Shown: piece by piece, positions 18,617 to 29,123 of the stretch | Numbering within the stretch: position 1 is the first letter of the stretch | How the letters are laid out: each line of letters begins with the position of its first letter | Origin: Paenibacillus sp. FSL K6-0276 | GTDB lineage: Bacteria; Bacillota; Bacilli; Paenibacillales; Paenibacillaceae | Assembly: GCF_037977235.1 (NCBI RefSeq) | Contig: NZ_CP150276.1 | Coordinates: 1,116,001 to 1,180,000 of the forward strand | Direction: 5' to 3' | Length of the DNA stretch: 64,000 nucleotides | Made by a program: the position numbers and the translations under genes | Notes under the pieces: generated by a model | Told to the model about the DNA's origin: nothing | Seen by the model: the letters and a program-made list of their open reading frames with translations, nothing else | Database searches by the model: none

Positions 18617-18662
18617 GGGGCAATCTCTCGAGTCTAATAGACTTAGGAGACGCCCCTTTTTC
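18617..18662 (+). terminator. Terminator-like hairpin between tatA and tatC
   Basis: GGGGCAATCTCT and AGTCT pair imperfectly with AGACT and GGAGACGCCCC, followed by TTTTTC. It may reduce tatC relative to tatA expression. Confidence 0.65.
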
Positions 18663-18750
18663 AATTTGCTTGTTGCTTTCTGCAGAAACGGGCACAGCTT
18701 GACACAAAGTCGGTGTAACGTTTCTACTCTTGTCATGGGATGGTGTCAGG

Positions 18751-19518
18751 ATGTCTCTCGAATCGGAAGAAATGTCGGTGGTGGATCATCTCACCGAGCT
18801 ACGTAAACGGATTATTTATGTGCTGATTGTATTTATTTTGGGATTGGTAGGCGGTTTGTTCTGTGCCAAACCAATCTACGATTATTTAATTAGTACAGAT
18901 CTAGCACAGGGCTTTGTTCTGCATGCGTTCTCATTCTGGGACGGTATCGGAATGTATATGAAGATCGCTATGGCGGTTTCACTAGTCATTTCGGTTCCTT
19001 TTATTGCTTACCAGTTGTGGGCGTTTATTAGTCCGGGCTTACGGTCGGAAGAGCGTAGTGCGACACTTCGTTATGTTCCCTATGTTTTTGTTCTTTTCCT
19101 AATGGGTCTTTCTTTTGCTTATTATATTGTATTTCCAATGGCGCTTTCGTTCACGATCTCTATTACCCGGAGTATGGGGTTGGAAGAGACCTACGGAATT
19201 GCACAGTATTTCAACTTCATGTTCAGTCTGGTGATACCCCTGGCGTTGTTGTTTGAGCTCCCGCTGCTGGTGATGTTTCTGACCAAACTGAGAGTTCTTA
19301 ACCCAATACGCTTGCGTAAAATGCGCCGATACGCCTATTTCACGCTTGTCTTTATCGCTGTAGTCATCACTCCCCCGGATTTCATCTCAGACTTTCTGGT
19401 GACGATTCCACTGCTCGTGTTATATGAGTTCAGCGTATTCTTGTCCGCCTTCGTCTATCGTAAGCAGCTTGCTGCGGATGCGGCGCGAGAGGCTCAGTAC
19501 ACCAAGAGTGAGGAATGA
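18751..19518 (+). CDS. tatC: TatC, twin-arginine translocase receptor
   Basis: About 255 residues with six membrane helices. VVDHLTELRKRI at the N-terminus is the conserved cytoplasmic motif, and FISPGLRSEER and VITPPDFISD are also typical. It recognises RR signal peptides and works with the TatA just upstream. The start is uncertain: ATG at 18751 is taken, but no strong ribosome site is seen; 18772 is an alternative. Confidence 0.93.
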   Translation: MSLESEEMSVVDHLTELRKRIIYVLIVFILGLVGGLFCAKPIYDYLISTDLAQGFVLHAFSFWDGIGMYMKIAMAVSLVISVPFIAYQLWAFISPGLRSEERSATLRYVPYVFVLFLMGLSFAYYIVFPMALSFTISITRSMGLEETYGIAQYFNFMFSLVIPLALLFELPLLVMFLTKLRVLNPIRLRKMRRYAYFTLVFIAVVITPPDFISDFLVTIPLLVLYEFSVFLSAFVYRKQLAADAAREAQYTKSEE

Positions 19519-19524
19519 TGATAA

Positions 19525-19577
19525 GAGGGCTGTCTCTAAGTAGATTTTTTCTACCAAGGAGACAGCTCTTTTTGTTT
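19525..19577 (+). terminator. Terminator after tatC
   Basis: AGGGCTGTCTC pairs with GGAGACAGCTCT across about 20 bases, followed by TTTTTGTTTT. Confidence 0.75.
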
Positions 19578-19769
19578 TAAAGCCCAGTAAAAATTAGCAC
19601 ATATTTAGTCTTTTTTGAAAAGTCCGGGCATAGGTGGTACAGTTGAAACTACTGGAAATCATACGCATATTTTCACACCCTGTGGATAGAATGTTATAGA
19701 GTGTGCGCCTAGGACAACCAGTGAAACGTTATTTTTTGCGAAAACAAATGCGAATTTGTGTAAAAGGAC

Positions 19770-19798
19770 TTGAAATCCGGGCTCAAGTTGAGTATCAT
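19770..19798 (+). promoter_or_regulatory. groESL promoter (sigma-A type)
   Basis: TTGAAA at 19770-19775 and TATCAT at 19793-19798 with a 17-base spacer, immediately upstream of the CIRCE element. Confidence 0.7.
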
Positions 19799-19809
19799 AA
19801 AAATTGTTG

Positions 19810-19836
19810 TTAGCACTACAGACTGTCGAGTGCTAA
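19810..19836. promoter_or_regulatory. CIRCE operator for HrcA
   Basis: TTAGCACTA, nine bases, GAGTGCTAA. The consensus is TTAGCACTC-N9-GAGTGCTAA, so one arm has a single mismatch. It overlaps the expected transcription start of groESL. Confidence 0.92.
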
Positions 19837-19984
19837 CGCTTATGAAAAATATGAGATGGACCCAGAAATTCGTAGTGTCCAATTGATATTTTTCATAAAC
19901 ACCAGGGAAATTGAAGTTTGACCGGTAAGTTCTAAACTATGTTTTGAAGCAAAATAACATAATTTTAAAGGAGGCTATTTTTTC

Positions 19985-20266
19985 ATGATCAAACCTTTAG
20001 GTGAACGCGTATTGGTGCTACCGAGCGAGCAGGAGGAAACCACTTCATTCGGGATTGTGCTTCCAGACTCCTCGAAAGAAAAGCCACAAGAGGGAACTAT
20101 TATTGCAGTAGGTAGCGGAGCTTTGAAAGATGGAGTACGTGTAGCGCTTGAAGTTAAAGAAGGCGACCGTGTTCTTTTCTCAAAATATGCAGGAACAGAA
20201 ATCAAATACGAAGGTAAAGAATATTTGATTATGAAAGAAAGCGACATTCACGCGATTCTTGACTAA
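19985..20266 (+). CDS. groES: Co-chaperonin GroES
   Basis: 93 residues, the standard length. [11 protein letters not shown], the mobile loop ([14 protein letters not shown]), VGSG and the [15 protein letters not shown] segment are typical. It caps the GroEL ring. ATG at 19985 follows TAAAGGAGG. Controlled by the CIRCE element upstream; groEL follows 78 bp later. Confidence 0.97.
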   Translation: MIKPLGERVLVLPSEQEETTSFGIVLPDSSKEKPQEGTIIAVGSGALKDGVRVALEVKEGDRVLFSKYAGTEIKYEGKEYLIMKESDIHAILD

Positions 20267-20308
20267 GCGAGAGTCGATCATAAGCTAAATCTAAACTACT
20301 TAAAGTAA

Positions 20309-21973
<1,665 letters not shown>

Positions 21974-22070
21974 GCTTTCGAGCCTTCATCTTTGAAGTAG
22001 TTTAGGCTATTTCAGCCCAGTTTGACTTCAGTTTGTGAAGCGGTCACTGTTAGAAATAATAAATAAAGCA

Positions 22071-22112
22071 AAGAACACTTCTTAATAAATTTATTAAGGA
22101 GTGTTCTTTTGT
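22071..22112 (+). terminator. Terminator after groEL
   Basis: AAGAACACTTCTTAATAAA pairs with TTTATTAAGGAGTGTTCTT with almost no loop, followed by TTTTGTT. Confidence 0.85.
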
Positions 22113-22320
22113 TGTTAAAATTGTATTTAAGGATTTTTTAGATGACCGTAGATTTAAGAATACGACTAAGGTGATTAAGAGTAGTCCTGCTAAAAGGGTT
22201 AAGTTACTCAAAGGACAGATGGGCTCTGACTTATCATCTGCAAGCTTGTAAAACGGTTTGATTTAATATTAAGATAGAGAATAGAGAATGGATTAATTTA
22301 AGGAAGTTAAATAAATGAAC

Positions 22321-22349
22321 TTGAACTTTCACTCCAGTGAATATATTAT
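22321..22349 (+). promoter_or_regulatory. Possible promoter of the ROK/GH4 cassette
   Basis: TTGAAC (22321-22326), 17 bases, TATTAT (22344-22349). No gene lies between the groEL terminator and 22440; the rest of that gap is AT-rich. Confidence 0.4.
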
Positions 22350-22410
22350 AAATTTAAGAAGCCAATTCAGACCTTTATTTTTTAATTAATTATTTAACTT
22401 TATTTATTAA

Positions 22411-22427
22411 TTATATTAATAATATAA
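22411..22427. promoter_or_regulatory. Palindromic operator candidate before the ROK regulator
   Basis: TTATATTA-A-TAATATAA, a perfect 8-bp dyad around one base, directly before the ribosome site of the ROK regulator. The same dyad, with G at the centre, is at 59712-59728 upstream of deoC. Autoregulation by the ROK protein is inferred. Confidence 0.5.
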
Positions 22428-22439
22428 CGAGGAGGACAT

Positions 22440-23570
22440 ATGAAATCATTTCTGCCCAATGATATTAAAGATGAGAACAGGAAAATAGTCTTTGATATTT
22501 TGCTTCAACATCCTGAACTGGCGAAAGTCGAGATCACAGAAAAAACGGCAATGAGCTTTGTTACTGTAAGCAAGATCGTTACCTTTTTTGAACAGATCGG
22601 TTTATTGACTGTCACTGGTGAAAGTCGAGAAGGATCTGGCGGCTTGGGAAGAAAACGTACGGTTTACAGATTTAATGAAAACAGCTATACGACAATCGGA
22701 ATACAAATTATTGGCAACACGATTACAGCATTACTCATTAATCTACACAGCAAGATTATAGAAACGTATTCGATTGAAACAGACATTCCGTTTTATAGCC
22801 AGCAGTTCACTTCGATATTTATAGAGATTGTGGAACATTTGAAGAATAAAGCGAAGGAAACGAATAGTGTTGTCTTGGGGATTGGTATTGGCGTTGATGG
22901 CGCGATCAATACAAGAAAAAAAACGATTCGGATGAGAACTCATCAAAATAAAGAAAACGACTTTAAGTATGAAACGATTATTGAAAATCTCAAGAGTGAA
23001 GTGAACTTGCCCATTCTTCTGGAGAATGATGTGAACGCAGCGACTGTGGCGGAATTTCGGAATCTTGAAAACTCAGATCAAGCACCGACGAGTCTCGTTC
23101 ATATTGCTGTAGGTGATGGGGTCGGAGGCGGCTTGATCATTAACAAAGAGCTACACCGCGGCGTTAATGCAAGTGCGGGCGAGCTGGAGTATATGTGCTT
23201 TGATTCAGAATATAAGCGGACTCCATCTTCAGTCGGTTGGCTGGAAAGCAGATTAGCCATTAAGTACTTGTTAAGCACATATGATTTGAATTCAGCTAAT
23301 GATGTAGAAGCTTGCATTGATTATGTTTCGAAGAATTTGGCATTAACGATTACCAATATGATCAGCATCTTGGATATCGACCAGGTCATCATTAGTGGTA
23401 AAACGGTAGCACTATTCCCGGAACGTATATTGGACCGCACCAAAAGCTATGTCGAGCAATATACGGAGTGGACTCCTCAAATTTCGGTGAGTAAGTTACA
23501 TCAATCAACAGCAATCGGATCAGCTATACTTATTCTTCAGCAAGAGATGATTAATGTCATTTCGGAATAA
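22440..23570 (+). CDS. ROK family transcriptional regulator
   Basis: 376 residues. The N-terminal winged helix (about residues 10-75; EITEKTAMSFVTVSKIVTFF is the helix-turn-helix) is joined to a ROK/ASKHA sugar-binding domain with LGIGIGVDGAIN, LENDVNAATVAEF and GDGVGGGLIIN. The cysteine-rich zinc motif found in many ROK proteins is not seen. Such proteins (NagC, XylR, Mlc) repress sugar genes until a sugar or sugar phosphate binds. ATG at 22440 follows GAGGAGG. It heads a cassette with a NagB-like deaminase, a ROK kinase and a GH4 hydrolase, and is the likely regulator of all four. Confidence 0.9.
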   Translation: MKSFLPNDIKDENRKIVFDILLQHPELAKVEITEKTAMSFVTVSKIVTFFEQIGLLTVTGESREGSGGLGRKRTVYRFNENSYTTIGIQIIGNTITALLINLHSKIIETYSIETDIPFYSQQFTSIFIEIVEHLKNKAKETNSVVLGIGIGVDGAINTRKKTIRMRTHQNKENDFKYETIIENLKSEVNLPILLENDVNAATVAEFRNLENSDQAPTSLVHIAVGDGVGGGLIINKELHRGVNASAGELEYMCFDSEYKRTPSSVGWLESRLAIKYLLSTYDLNSANDVEACIDYVSKNLALTITNMISILDIDQVIISGKTVALFPERILDRTKSYVEQYTEWTPQISVSKLHQSTAIGSAILILQQEMINVISE

Positions 23571-23590
23571 ACAACAAGGAAGTGAACAAC

Positions 23591-24313
23591 ATGATCAAAA
23601 TCTTTGATTGTGAAGAGGAAGTAGCAAACGAAATTGCCAGAGAGATGAAAGATCATTTAATTAACGATCAGCACCCCGTGTTCTGCCTGGCTTCAGGGAG
23701 TACTCCACAAAAAAGCTATCAGAAATTTGCCAACGATGCGGACATCCACTCGAAGATCAAGAGGCTTAACATCGTTAGCTTGGATGAGTGGATTGGCATT
23801 GACAAAAGCTCTGAAGGCAGCTGCTATCAGATGTTGAATCAAGATCTTTTCTCGCAGATTTCACTGGATAGCAGCCAGATTGAGTTTTTTGATGGAACAT
23901 CGCCGGATATAGAGCAGGAATGCATACGAATTGATCGCTTTATCGAGCAACATCCGATTACCTTCAGCTTGATGGGCGTAGGCATGAATGGACACATCGG
24001 ATTAAATGAACCTGGCAGCCCAGTATTAAATTACAGCAGTGTTGTGGAGCTGTCGGAAACAACAAAGTCTGTCGCTCAAAAATATTTTTATGAGCAGACT
24101 GAATTAAAGCTAGGTATTACATTAGGTTTGGAACAGATTGCAAGTAGTAAAAGAGTTGTTGTCGTCATAACTGGAGAGCGCAAAGCTGATATCGTGAAGG
24201 AGATTCTCACAAATCCTGACGCACAACTGCCTGCCCAGCGATTGCTCCGTTATGATCATATAGATTTCTATTTGGATGCTGCAGCAGCTAAATATATTGA
24301 TCAGTCATCATAG
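23591..24313 (+). CDS. NagB-like glucosamine-6-phosphate deaminase/isomerase
   Basis: About 240 residues with the NagB/6-phosphogluconolactonase fold. Key motifs are CLASGSTPQKSY (phosphate loop), SLDEWIG (proton-transfer Asp) and GVGMNGHIGLNEPGS (catalytic His and Glu). Family members convert glucosamine-6-P (or galactosamine-6-P) to the ketose phosphate plus ammonia. ATG at 23591 follows AAGGAAGTG; a GTG three codons upstream is possible. The sequence is divergent from housekeeping NagB, and its neighbours (ROK kinase, GH4) suggest a dedicated role in one amino-sugar glycoside route. Confidence 0.85.
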   Translation: MIKIFDCEEEVANEIAREMKDHLINDQHPVFCLASGSTPQKSYQKFANDADIHSKIKRLNIVSLDEWIGIDKSSEGSCYQMLNQDLFSQISLDSSQIEFFDGTSPDIEQECIRIDRFIEQHPITFSLMGVGMNGHIGLNEPGSPVLNYSSVVELSETTKSVAQKYFYEQTELKLGITLGLEQIASSKRVVVVITGERKADIVKEILTNPDAQLPAQRLLRYDHIDFYLDAAAAKYIDQSS

Positions 24314-24328
24314 TTGAGGAGCGTAAAT

Positions 24329-25240
24329 ATGGGTAGCTTCGTTATTGGAGTAGATATTGGAGGTACAAATATTAGGGTTGGATTAGTGAACGAGCAACTT
24401 GAACTTGTTCGCAAGGAGTCGGCATTAACAAGAGATTTCCAAGATGCTGACGAAATTTTCAAAACCGTCAAGGAAATGATCGCTAAAGTCGATCATGAAC
24501 AGCTAGCAAGCAAGATAGGCATTGTATTGCCGATTCCTTGGAATGATCAAACAGAAATCATTCGAGATGTAACCAATATCCCTTGCCTGGAGAATGTTAG
24601 TATCGAAACAATCAGAGCTTTCTTTCCGAATTATGAAGTGCTTTTTGAGAATGATGTAAACGTGATCACCGTGCTTGAATCGGATCATGGAGCCTCCAAG
24701 CCGTATAACCAATCCATTTATATAACGGTTAGTTCCGGAATTGGATGCGGTATCATACTTGATAAAAAAATTATTCAAGGGGCTCATGGATATGCGGGTG
24801 AGATCGGAAGCATGATTATTTCCGACAGCAAAAAAAACCATTCAACGTTGTATAACGGCACTTTGGAATCCCTATGCAGCGGCATTGCTCTTGAGGCGGA
24901 AAGTAAGTTTTTATATGGTAGAGATGCCACCTCGAGTTTGTTGTTTGAACGATATCATTTGGGAGATCGGCAAGCAATTGAAGTGATCGAAAGGTGGGTT
25001 GAGTACTTCTCCAACGCAATTGCTTCTTTAATGCAAACAATTGATCCTAATATTTTTGTTGTCGGAGGAGCGGTCATTTATTACAACCAGTGGCTGATTG
25101 ATAGAGTTATTGAAAGCGCTAAAAAGAAAGTTCTCCCACACTTAAAAGAGCACATTAAAATCGTGTTGACTGAATTCGGACCTGATGCCGGAATTATTGG
25201 TGCCGGCTATAACGTTTATAAAAAGGCAAAAGGAGCTTGA
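24329..25240 (+). CDS. ROK family sugar kinase
   Basis: About 303 residues. GVDIGGTNIRVGLV is the phosphate-binding loop, ENDVNVITVLES holds the catalytic Asp, and SSGIGCGIILD is the second phosphate motif. The CxCGxxGCxE zinc motif of classical ROK kinases is replaced by a segment without paired cysteines (around HSTLYNGTLESLCSG). No helix-turn-helix is present, so it is a kinase rather than a regulator. It would phosphorylate a free sugar released by the GH4 enzyme; the deaminase next door suggests an amino sugar. ATG at 24329 follows GAGGAG. Confidence 0.85.
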   Translation: MGSFVIGVDIGGTNIRVGLVNEQLELVRKESALTRDFQDADEIFKTVKEMIAKVDHEQLASKIGIVLPIPWNDQTEIIRDVTNIPCLENVSIETIRAFFPNYEVLFENDVNVITVLESDHGASKPYNQSIYITVSSGIGCGIILDKKIIQGAHGYAGEIGSMIISDSKKNHSTLYNGTLESLCSGIALEAESKFLYGRDATSSLLFERYHLGDRQAIEVIERWVEYFSNAIASLMQTIDPNIFVVGGAVIYYNQWLIDRVIESAKKKVLPHLKEHIKIVLTEFGPDAGIIGAGYNVYKKAKGA

Positions 25241-25245
25241 AGACA

Positions 25246-26631
25246 ATGAAAAGGTTGAAAGTTGCGTTAATCGGAGCAGGAAGTGTTTCCTTTGGACTAG
25301 GAGCACTTCAAGATATCGTGTTGTCAGAACGTTTGAAAAATCAAGTAGAACTCGAAATCGCGCTTATGGACATCGTAGAAGAAAATGTGAATAGAACGTA
25401 CAAGTACGCAACCGAAATGTTCACGGAATATTCTCATCCTGCGAAGATTTGGCAAACGACTAATTTGGAAGATGCATTAAGAGATGCTGACTTCTCCATC
25501 GTTGCGATTGAGGTAGAGAGATATCACTACTGGTCACAAGACTTCCACATTCCACGGCGTTACGGCAGTAAGCAGCTATATGGTGAGAACGGCGGTCCAG
25601 GATCAATGTTCCACACATTGAGAAATCTAGGTCCGATGTTGGAAATTGCTAAGACAATGGAGAAAGTGTGTCCAAATGCTTGGCTGATCAACTACACAAA
25701 TCCGGAAGCAAAATTGGTGGAGGCGATCTCCAAATTAACTTCAATCAAAGTGGTAGGCTTGTGCCATGGTTTAGACATCGGCATTCATCAGCTAGCTGAA
25801 TTTCTGGAGATGGATAGTAAAGATATCGCTGTTGAAGGCGGTGGATTGAACCACTTTGGCTTCTTCACAAAGATCTGGAACAAGAATACGGGAGAGGATT
25901 TATACCCTTTATTCCATGAGAAAGAAAAGCTAGCTAACCGTTTGGCACAATTCGATCATGTTGGATTATCCAGAACGTTGTACCGTACATATGGCTACTT
26001 CCCTTACCCGGGAACTAACCATTGCGGCGAGTATATTTCTTGGGCAGAAGATTTCTATGCTGGACTACCCTTGCAGTTCCGTTACGATCCAATAAGTGAG
26101 CAGCTGTGGAAGAAAGACTCCAGAACACCTGAATTTGTATACTGTGCCAGCGGCAGTACTTTAGATAAAGGCTTGTTCGAGAAAACGATGAACCAAGAGC
26201 TCTGGATAGAGCAAGCTTATACGTTCGATGAAGAAAAGGTTCAAATCAGTAATGAATATGCAGTGCCAATTATCGAAGCGATCTTCTTCGACGATGAAAT
26301 CGAGTTGAATGCTGTTAATATGCAAAACAATGGCGCTATTAAAGGACTTCCAGAGGATATGGTCGTTGAAACACAAGCGGTCGTTAACAAAAATGGTATC
26401 GCATTTAAGCCAATGACGGTTGAACTGCCAACTGCCATTATCGGAACGATCCATATTCAAGGTACAATCCATAAGCTGTTACTTGAGGCGTTTGTTGAAG
26501 AGTCGAGAACAAAATTGCTGCAAGCGATTCTGCTTGATCCGCAAGCTCCAACATATTATCAAGCTTGTGCGATGATCGATGAAATGTGTGAACTGCAAAA
26601 AGCAGTGCTGCCAAAACTTGAGTGGAAATAA
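25246..26631 (+). CDS. Glycoside hydrolase family 4
   Basis: About 461 residues. VALIGAGSVSFG is the NAD-binding loop; NYTNPEAKL, GLCHG (metal-binding Cys) and GLNHFGFF (metal-binding His) are GH4 hallmarks. GH4 enzymes use NAD+ and Mn2+ with an oxidation-elimination-reduction mechanism. The CHG form of the cysteine motif is unlike the CN or CDMP forms of 6-phospho-glucosidases, so the substrate is probably an unphosphorylated glycoside. ATG at 25246 follows AAAGGAG; the ROK kinase stop is five bases upstream. It is the last gene of the cassette and is followed by a terminator. Confidence 0.9.
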   Translation: MKRLKVALIGAGSVSFGLGALQDIVLSERLKNQVELEIALMDIVEENVNRTYKYATEMFTEYSHPAKIWQTTNLEDALRDADFSIVAIEVERYHYWSQDFHIPRRYGSKQLYGENGGPGSMFHTLRNLGPMLEIAKTMEKVCPNAWLINYTNPEAKLVEAISKLTSIKVVGLCHGLDIGIHQLAEFLEMDSKDIAVEGGGLNHFGFFTKIWNKNTGEDLYPLFHEKEKLANRLAQFDHVGLSRTLYRTYGYFPYPGTNHCGEYISWAEDFYAGLPLQFRYDPISEQLWKKDSRTPEFVYCASGSTLDKGLFEKTMNQELWIEQAYTFDEEKVQISNEYAVPIIEAIFFDDEIELNAVNMQNNGAIKGLPEDMVVETQAVVNKNGIAFKPMTVELPTAIIGTIHIQGTIHKLLLEAFVEESRTKLLQAILLDPQAPTYYQACAMIDEMCELQKAVLPKLEWK

Positions 26632-26636
26632 TAGCA

Positions 26637-26716
26637 AGGGTTTCTTCTTGGAAATACGTTATTTGACCATATAGTGTAAAAAATGAAGGCCTCTCGTAGT
26701 AATACGAGAGGCCTTT
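26637..26716. repeat. Dispersed intergenic repeat, copy A, with bidirectional terminator
   Basis: CAAGGGTTTC, TTTGACCATAT and GTGTAAAA in order are shared with copy B at 51187-51352. The 3' part is a hairpin, AAGGCCTCTCGTA-GTAA-TACGAGAGGCCTT (26686-26716), that terminates both the GH4 gene and dus on the opposite strand. Confidence 0.6.
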
Positions 26717-26775
26717 CATTCTGTAAAGCATTAGTTAGTTCGATTGAAATGATTCTTGATTAGAAGGAACGGACC

Positions 26776-27750
26776 TCATTCTAATTCTTGATCTAAAATA
26801 GGTTGTACTAAACGACGTACTTCATCTGTTGAAGTGGTATCCATTAATTGGTTTCTAAGTTCGCCTGCACCTCTAAATCCACGAACATAGATTTTCAAAA
26901 AGCGAAGAAGTGGTTTAAATGGACGTGGCTCTTCTTTAGAATATTTATCGTGAAGATCCAACTGTAAAAGAAGTAAATTGAGAAAATCCCTCGCACTATG
27001 TTCTTTAGGTTCTTTTTCAAAGGCAAATGGATTGGTGAAAATGCCGCGTCCAATCATGACACCATCAATGCCGTATTGTTCTGCTAATTTTAATCCTGTT
27101 GCGCGGTCAGGAATATCTCCATTAATGGTTAACAACGTATTTGGAGCAATTTCATCGCGTAATTTTTTTATTTCAGGGATTAGTTCCCAATGTGCATCTA
27201 CTTTACTCATCTCTTTTTTTGTACGAAGGTGAATGGAAAGATTCGCAATATCTTGTTTCAATATATGTCCTAACCAATCGCGCCACTCGTCAATATCAGA
27301 GTAACCCAATCTTGTTTTAACACTAACCGGCAATCCACCTGCTTTTGCTGCTTGAATAATTTCTGCTGCAACTTCAGGATGTTGTATTAAGCCAGCACCT
27401 TTTCCATTGGCTGCGACGTTTTGTACTGGGCATCCCATGTTTAAATCGATACCACGAAAACCAAGTTTTTTCATATCAATACTCATCTGTTCAAAAAATG
27501 CAGGTTTATTGCCCCAAATATGAGCGACAATCGGTTGCTCATCTTCTGTGAACGTTAATCGACCACGTACACTGTCTTTTCCTACAGGGTGACAATAACT
27601 TTCTGTATTTGTGAATTCTGTGAAAAATACGTCGGGTTTTGCAGCTTCACTAATGACGTGACGAAATACAACATCTGTGACATCTTCCATTGGTGCTAAT
27701 ATAAAAAACGGCTTCGGTAAATCAAGCCAAAAATTATGTTCGTTACTCAT
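26776..27750 (-). CDS. dus: tRNA-dihydrouridine synthase
   Basis: 324 residues, FMN-dependent TIM barrel. [26 protein letters not shown] with the catalytic cysteine, VSVKTRLG and GVMIGRGIF are conserved. It reduces uridines in tRNA D-loops. ATG at 27750 follows AAGGAGATATA. Its codon use is clearly more AT-rich than groEL or leuA, and it sits at the edge of a decayed accessory region, so it may be a transferred second copy. Confidence 0.93.
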   Translation of the reverse strand: MSNEHNFWLDLPKPFFILAPMEDVTDVVFRHVISEAAKPDVFFTEFTNTESYCHPVGKDSVRGRLTFTEDEQPIVAHIWGNKPAFFEQMSIDMKKLGFRGIDLNMGCPVQNVAANGKGAGLIQHPEVAAEIIQAAKAGGLPVSVKTRLGYSDIDEWRDWLGHILKQDIANLSIHLRTKKEMSKVDAHWELIPEIKKLRDEIAPNTLLTINGDIPDRATGLKLAEQYGIDGVMIGRGIFTNPFAFEKEPKEHSARDFLNLLLLQLDLHDKYSKEEPRPFKPLLRFLKIYVRGFRGAGELRNQLMDTTSTDEVRRLVQPILDQELE

Positions 27751-27858
27751 TATATCTCCTTCTCTTGCAACATATAAAAAATATTTTAGCTATAGCAAAG
27801 TCCTTTCCCCATCATAAATAGTATCATTTCTTTTCCTTTAATGCACAGAATTAATTGT

Positions 27859-27895
27859 GTGAGCGACAGACACATTTTTGGTGTCTGTCACCTAT
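27859..27895. repeat. Short hairpin GACAGACAC/GTGTCTGTC
   Basis: A 9-bp perfect stem around a 7-base loop in the gap upstream of dus, in non-coding DNA. Confidence 0.45.
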
Positions 27896-28033
27896 CACAC
27901 ATCAAACTTGATGTTGTTGAATTTGTATGAAGTGAATGTTTATTCTGCCCCATTTTCGTTATAATGATAAGGTATGTCTGTTTTGAAGAGGTACACAAGC
28001 ATTGTGGGAATATTCCTTTTTGATTCAGATTGG

Positions 28034-28155
28034 TTGTTGAATGAGAACTGCAAGAATATCCGCCAACTTTTCGTCAATGGGAATTCGATGACCTTGAACA
28101 TAAGTCTTTTCAATATCCGTTACAATGAGTATTTGCCGTTTAGTTTTACTAAGCA
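28034..28155 (-). pseudogene. Fragment resembling a tyrosine recombinase
   Basis: Read on the minus strand, about 40 codons give a protein-like stretch (KRQILIVTDIEKTYVQGHRI followed by PIDEKLADILAVLI) before a stop. The HRIPID pattern resembles the middle of phage/transposon integrases. Nothing recognisable continues on either side, so it is a short relic. The family call is tentative; that it was once coding is more secure. Confidence 0.4.
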
Positions 28156-28485
28156 GTCCGAAGTTAAGCCTAACACATCGGAAATGCGCAGCTCGTCGTC
28201 ACTATTATGGAAGCCGTGCTCAAGATAGAAGAAACGGTGCTGAAAACAGCTTATCCTTATCTGATCCGTTCGCTGTCCAACCCTCTTTATATACATATGC
28301 CATTACGAAGACATTCGGCTGCTTATTTGTTTCGCCATTATAAATGTCATCTCTCCGGTGAAATTCAAAATGAAGAAAATGCCTACCTTTGATTGAAGGA
28401 ATAATACTCTTGAAACTTCCTATGGAAGTCTAAGAACTTGGGAGTTTTAGAAATAATTATTTACTCTTATTCAAAGTTCGACTAA

Positions 28486-28611
28486 TCATTTCCCGTTTAA
28501 TCTACGTCTGCGCGTGATACAAAGAGCAGTAGCAACAACTCCTAAAGTTAATAAAGAAATGATGATTTTACGATTATTCATTCTACCCATTATGGACGTC
28601 ATCCATTGCAT
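28486..28611 (-). CDS. Small membrane protein, DUF3918-like
   Basis: 41 residues: MQWMTSIMGRMNNRKIII, a hydrophobic helix, and a basic tail RRRRLNGK. This is the shape of the short YrzQ/DUF3918 proteins of Bacilli. A weak ribosome site (GAGGCGGTGAG) precedes the ATG. It is the only intact frame in this part of the decayed region, and could be real or a chance survivor. Confidence 0.4.
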   Translation of the reverse strand: MQWMTSIMGRMNNRKIIISLLTLGVVATALCITRRRRLNGK

Positions 28612-28793
28612 ACATTCTCACCGCCTCTTGCTGAATTGGGATCATAACAGAGGAACAATCTCTATTCTGTGTAGAGATCTAATCCTTGATTCAGACAAAG
28701 TATTACAGCAATGAGTTTAGGTCGCGCCAATTAACAAATCATTCATAGTCATTCATAAAAAATTTATATCATTTCAACAGTAGTTATAAACCT

Positions 28794-28864
28794 ATGCCGG
28801 TCTGATTAGATATTTCCTTTCGCACCTTATTGGCCATAGTCAAGAAGGTTTATTTTTATGATAA
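28794..28864 (+). pseudogene. DUF421 (YetF) N-terminal remnant, first copy
   Basis: ATGCCGG, then TTAG, TTCGCACC and TTATTGGCCATAG align with the first 25 codons of the DUF421 remnant at 30075. A TGA replaces the tryptophan codon at position 4 and the sequence diverges after the LLAI codons. It is a second decayed copy of the same gene start. Confidence 0.55.
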
Positions 28865-28876
28865 AAAAGATGAAGC

Positions 28877-28918
28877 AAAAGCCGATTTGCCCAATCAGTG
28901 AAATGGGAAATCGGCTGG
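28877..28918 (-). terminator. Terminator after the DUF1657 pseudogene
   Basis: AGCCGATTTGCCC pairs with GGGAAATCGGCT; on the minus strand it is followed by T-rich sequence. Confidence 0.6.
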
Positions 28919-28919
28919 A

Positions 28920-29123
28920 AAAGCCTTTATATTGGGCCTCTTCGTTTTCCAATTGTTGAATGCGGCCTTCCACTTGCTGAACGATTTGGTCCGTTTGCTA
29001 CGCTACATTTGTAAAAAGCGTTTTAGCTTCTTGATTTTGAGTTGATAATGCAAATTGTTCAAGGCTCGCTTGTGCGCTTTTCAAAGAAGCGAGGCAAGTC
29101 TTAACTTGGGACACAACTGTCAC
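28920..29123 (-). pseudogene. DUF1657 protein, interrupted by a stop codon
   Basis: From GTG at 29123 (AAAGGAAGTG upstream) the frame reads MTVVSQVKTCLASLKSAQAS, then 21 residues to a TAG at 28998-29000, then continues QTDQIVQQVEGRIQQLENEE and QYKGF. The TAG replaces a glutamine codon in the DUF1657 pattern. DUF1657 proteins are small helical proteins found beside spoVA genes in mobile spore operons. One nonsense mutation is the only visible lesion, and the normal stop after KGF also appears lost. It overlaps the end of the methyltransferase gene by about 20 bases. Confidence 0.8.

Noticed and set aside
27974..28392. Overlapping plus-strand frames upstream of the DUF3918-like gene
   Set aside because: No ribosome sites or family pattern; the minus strand of part of this region gives a better protein-like fragment.
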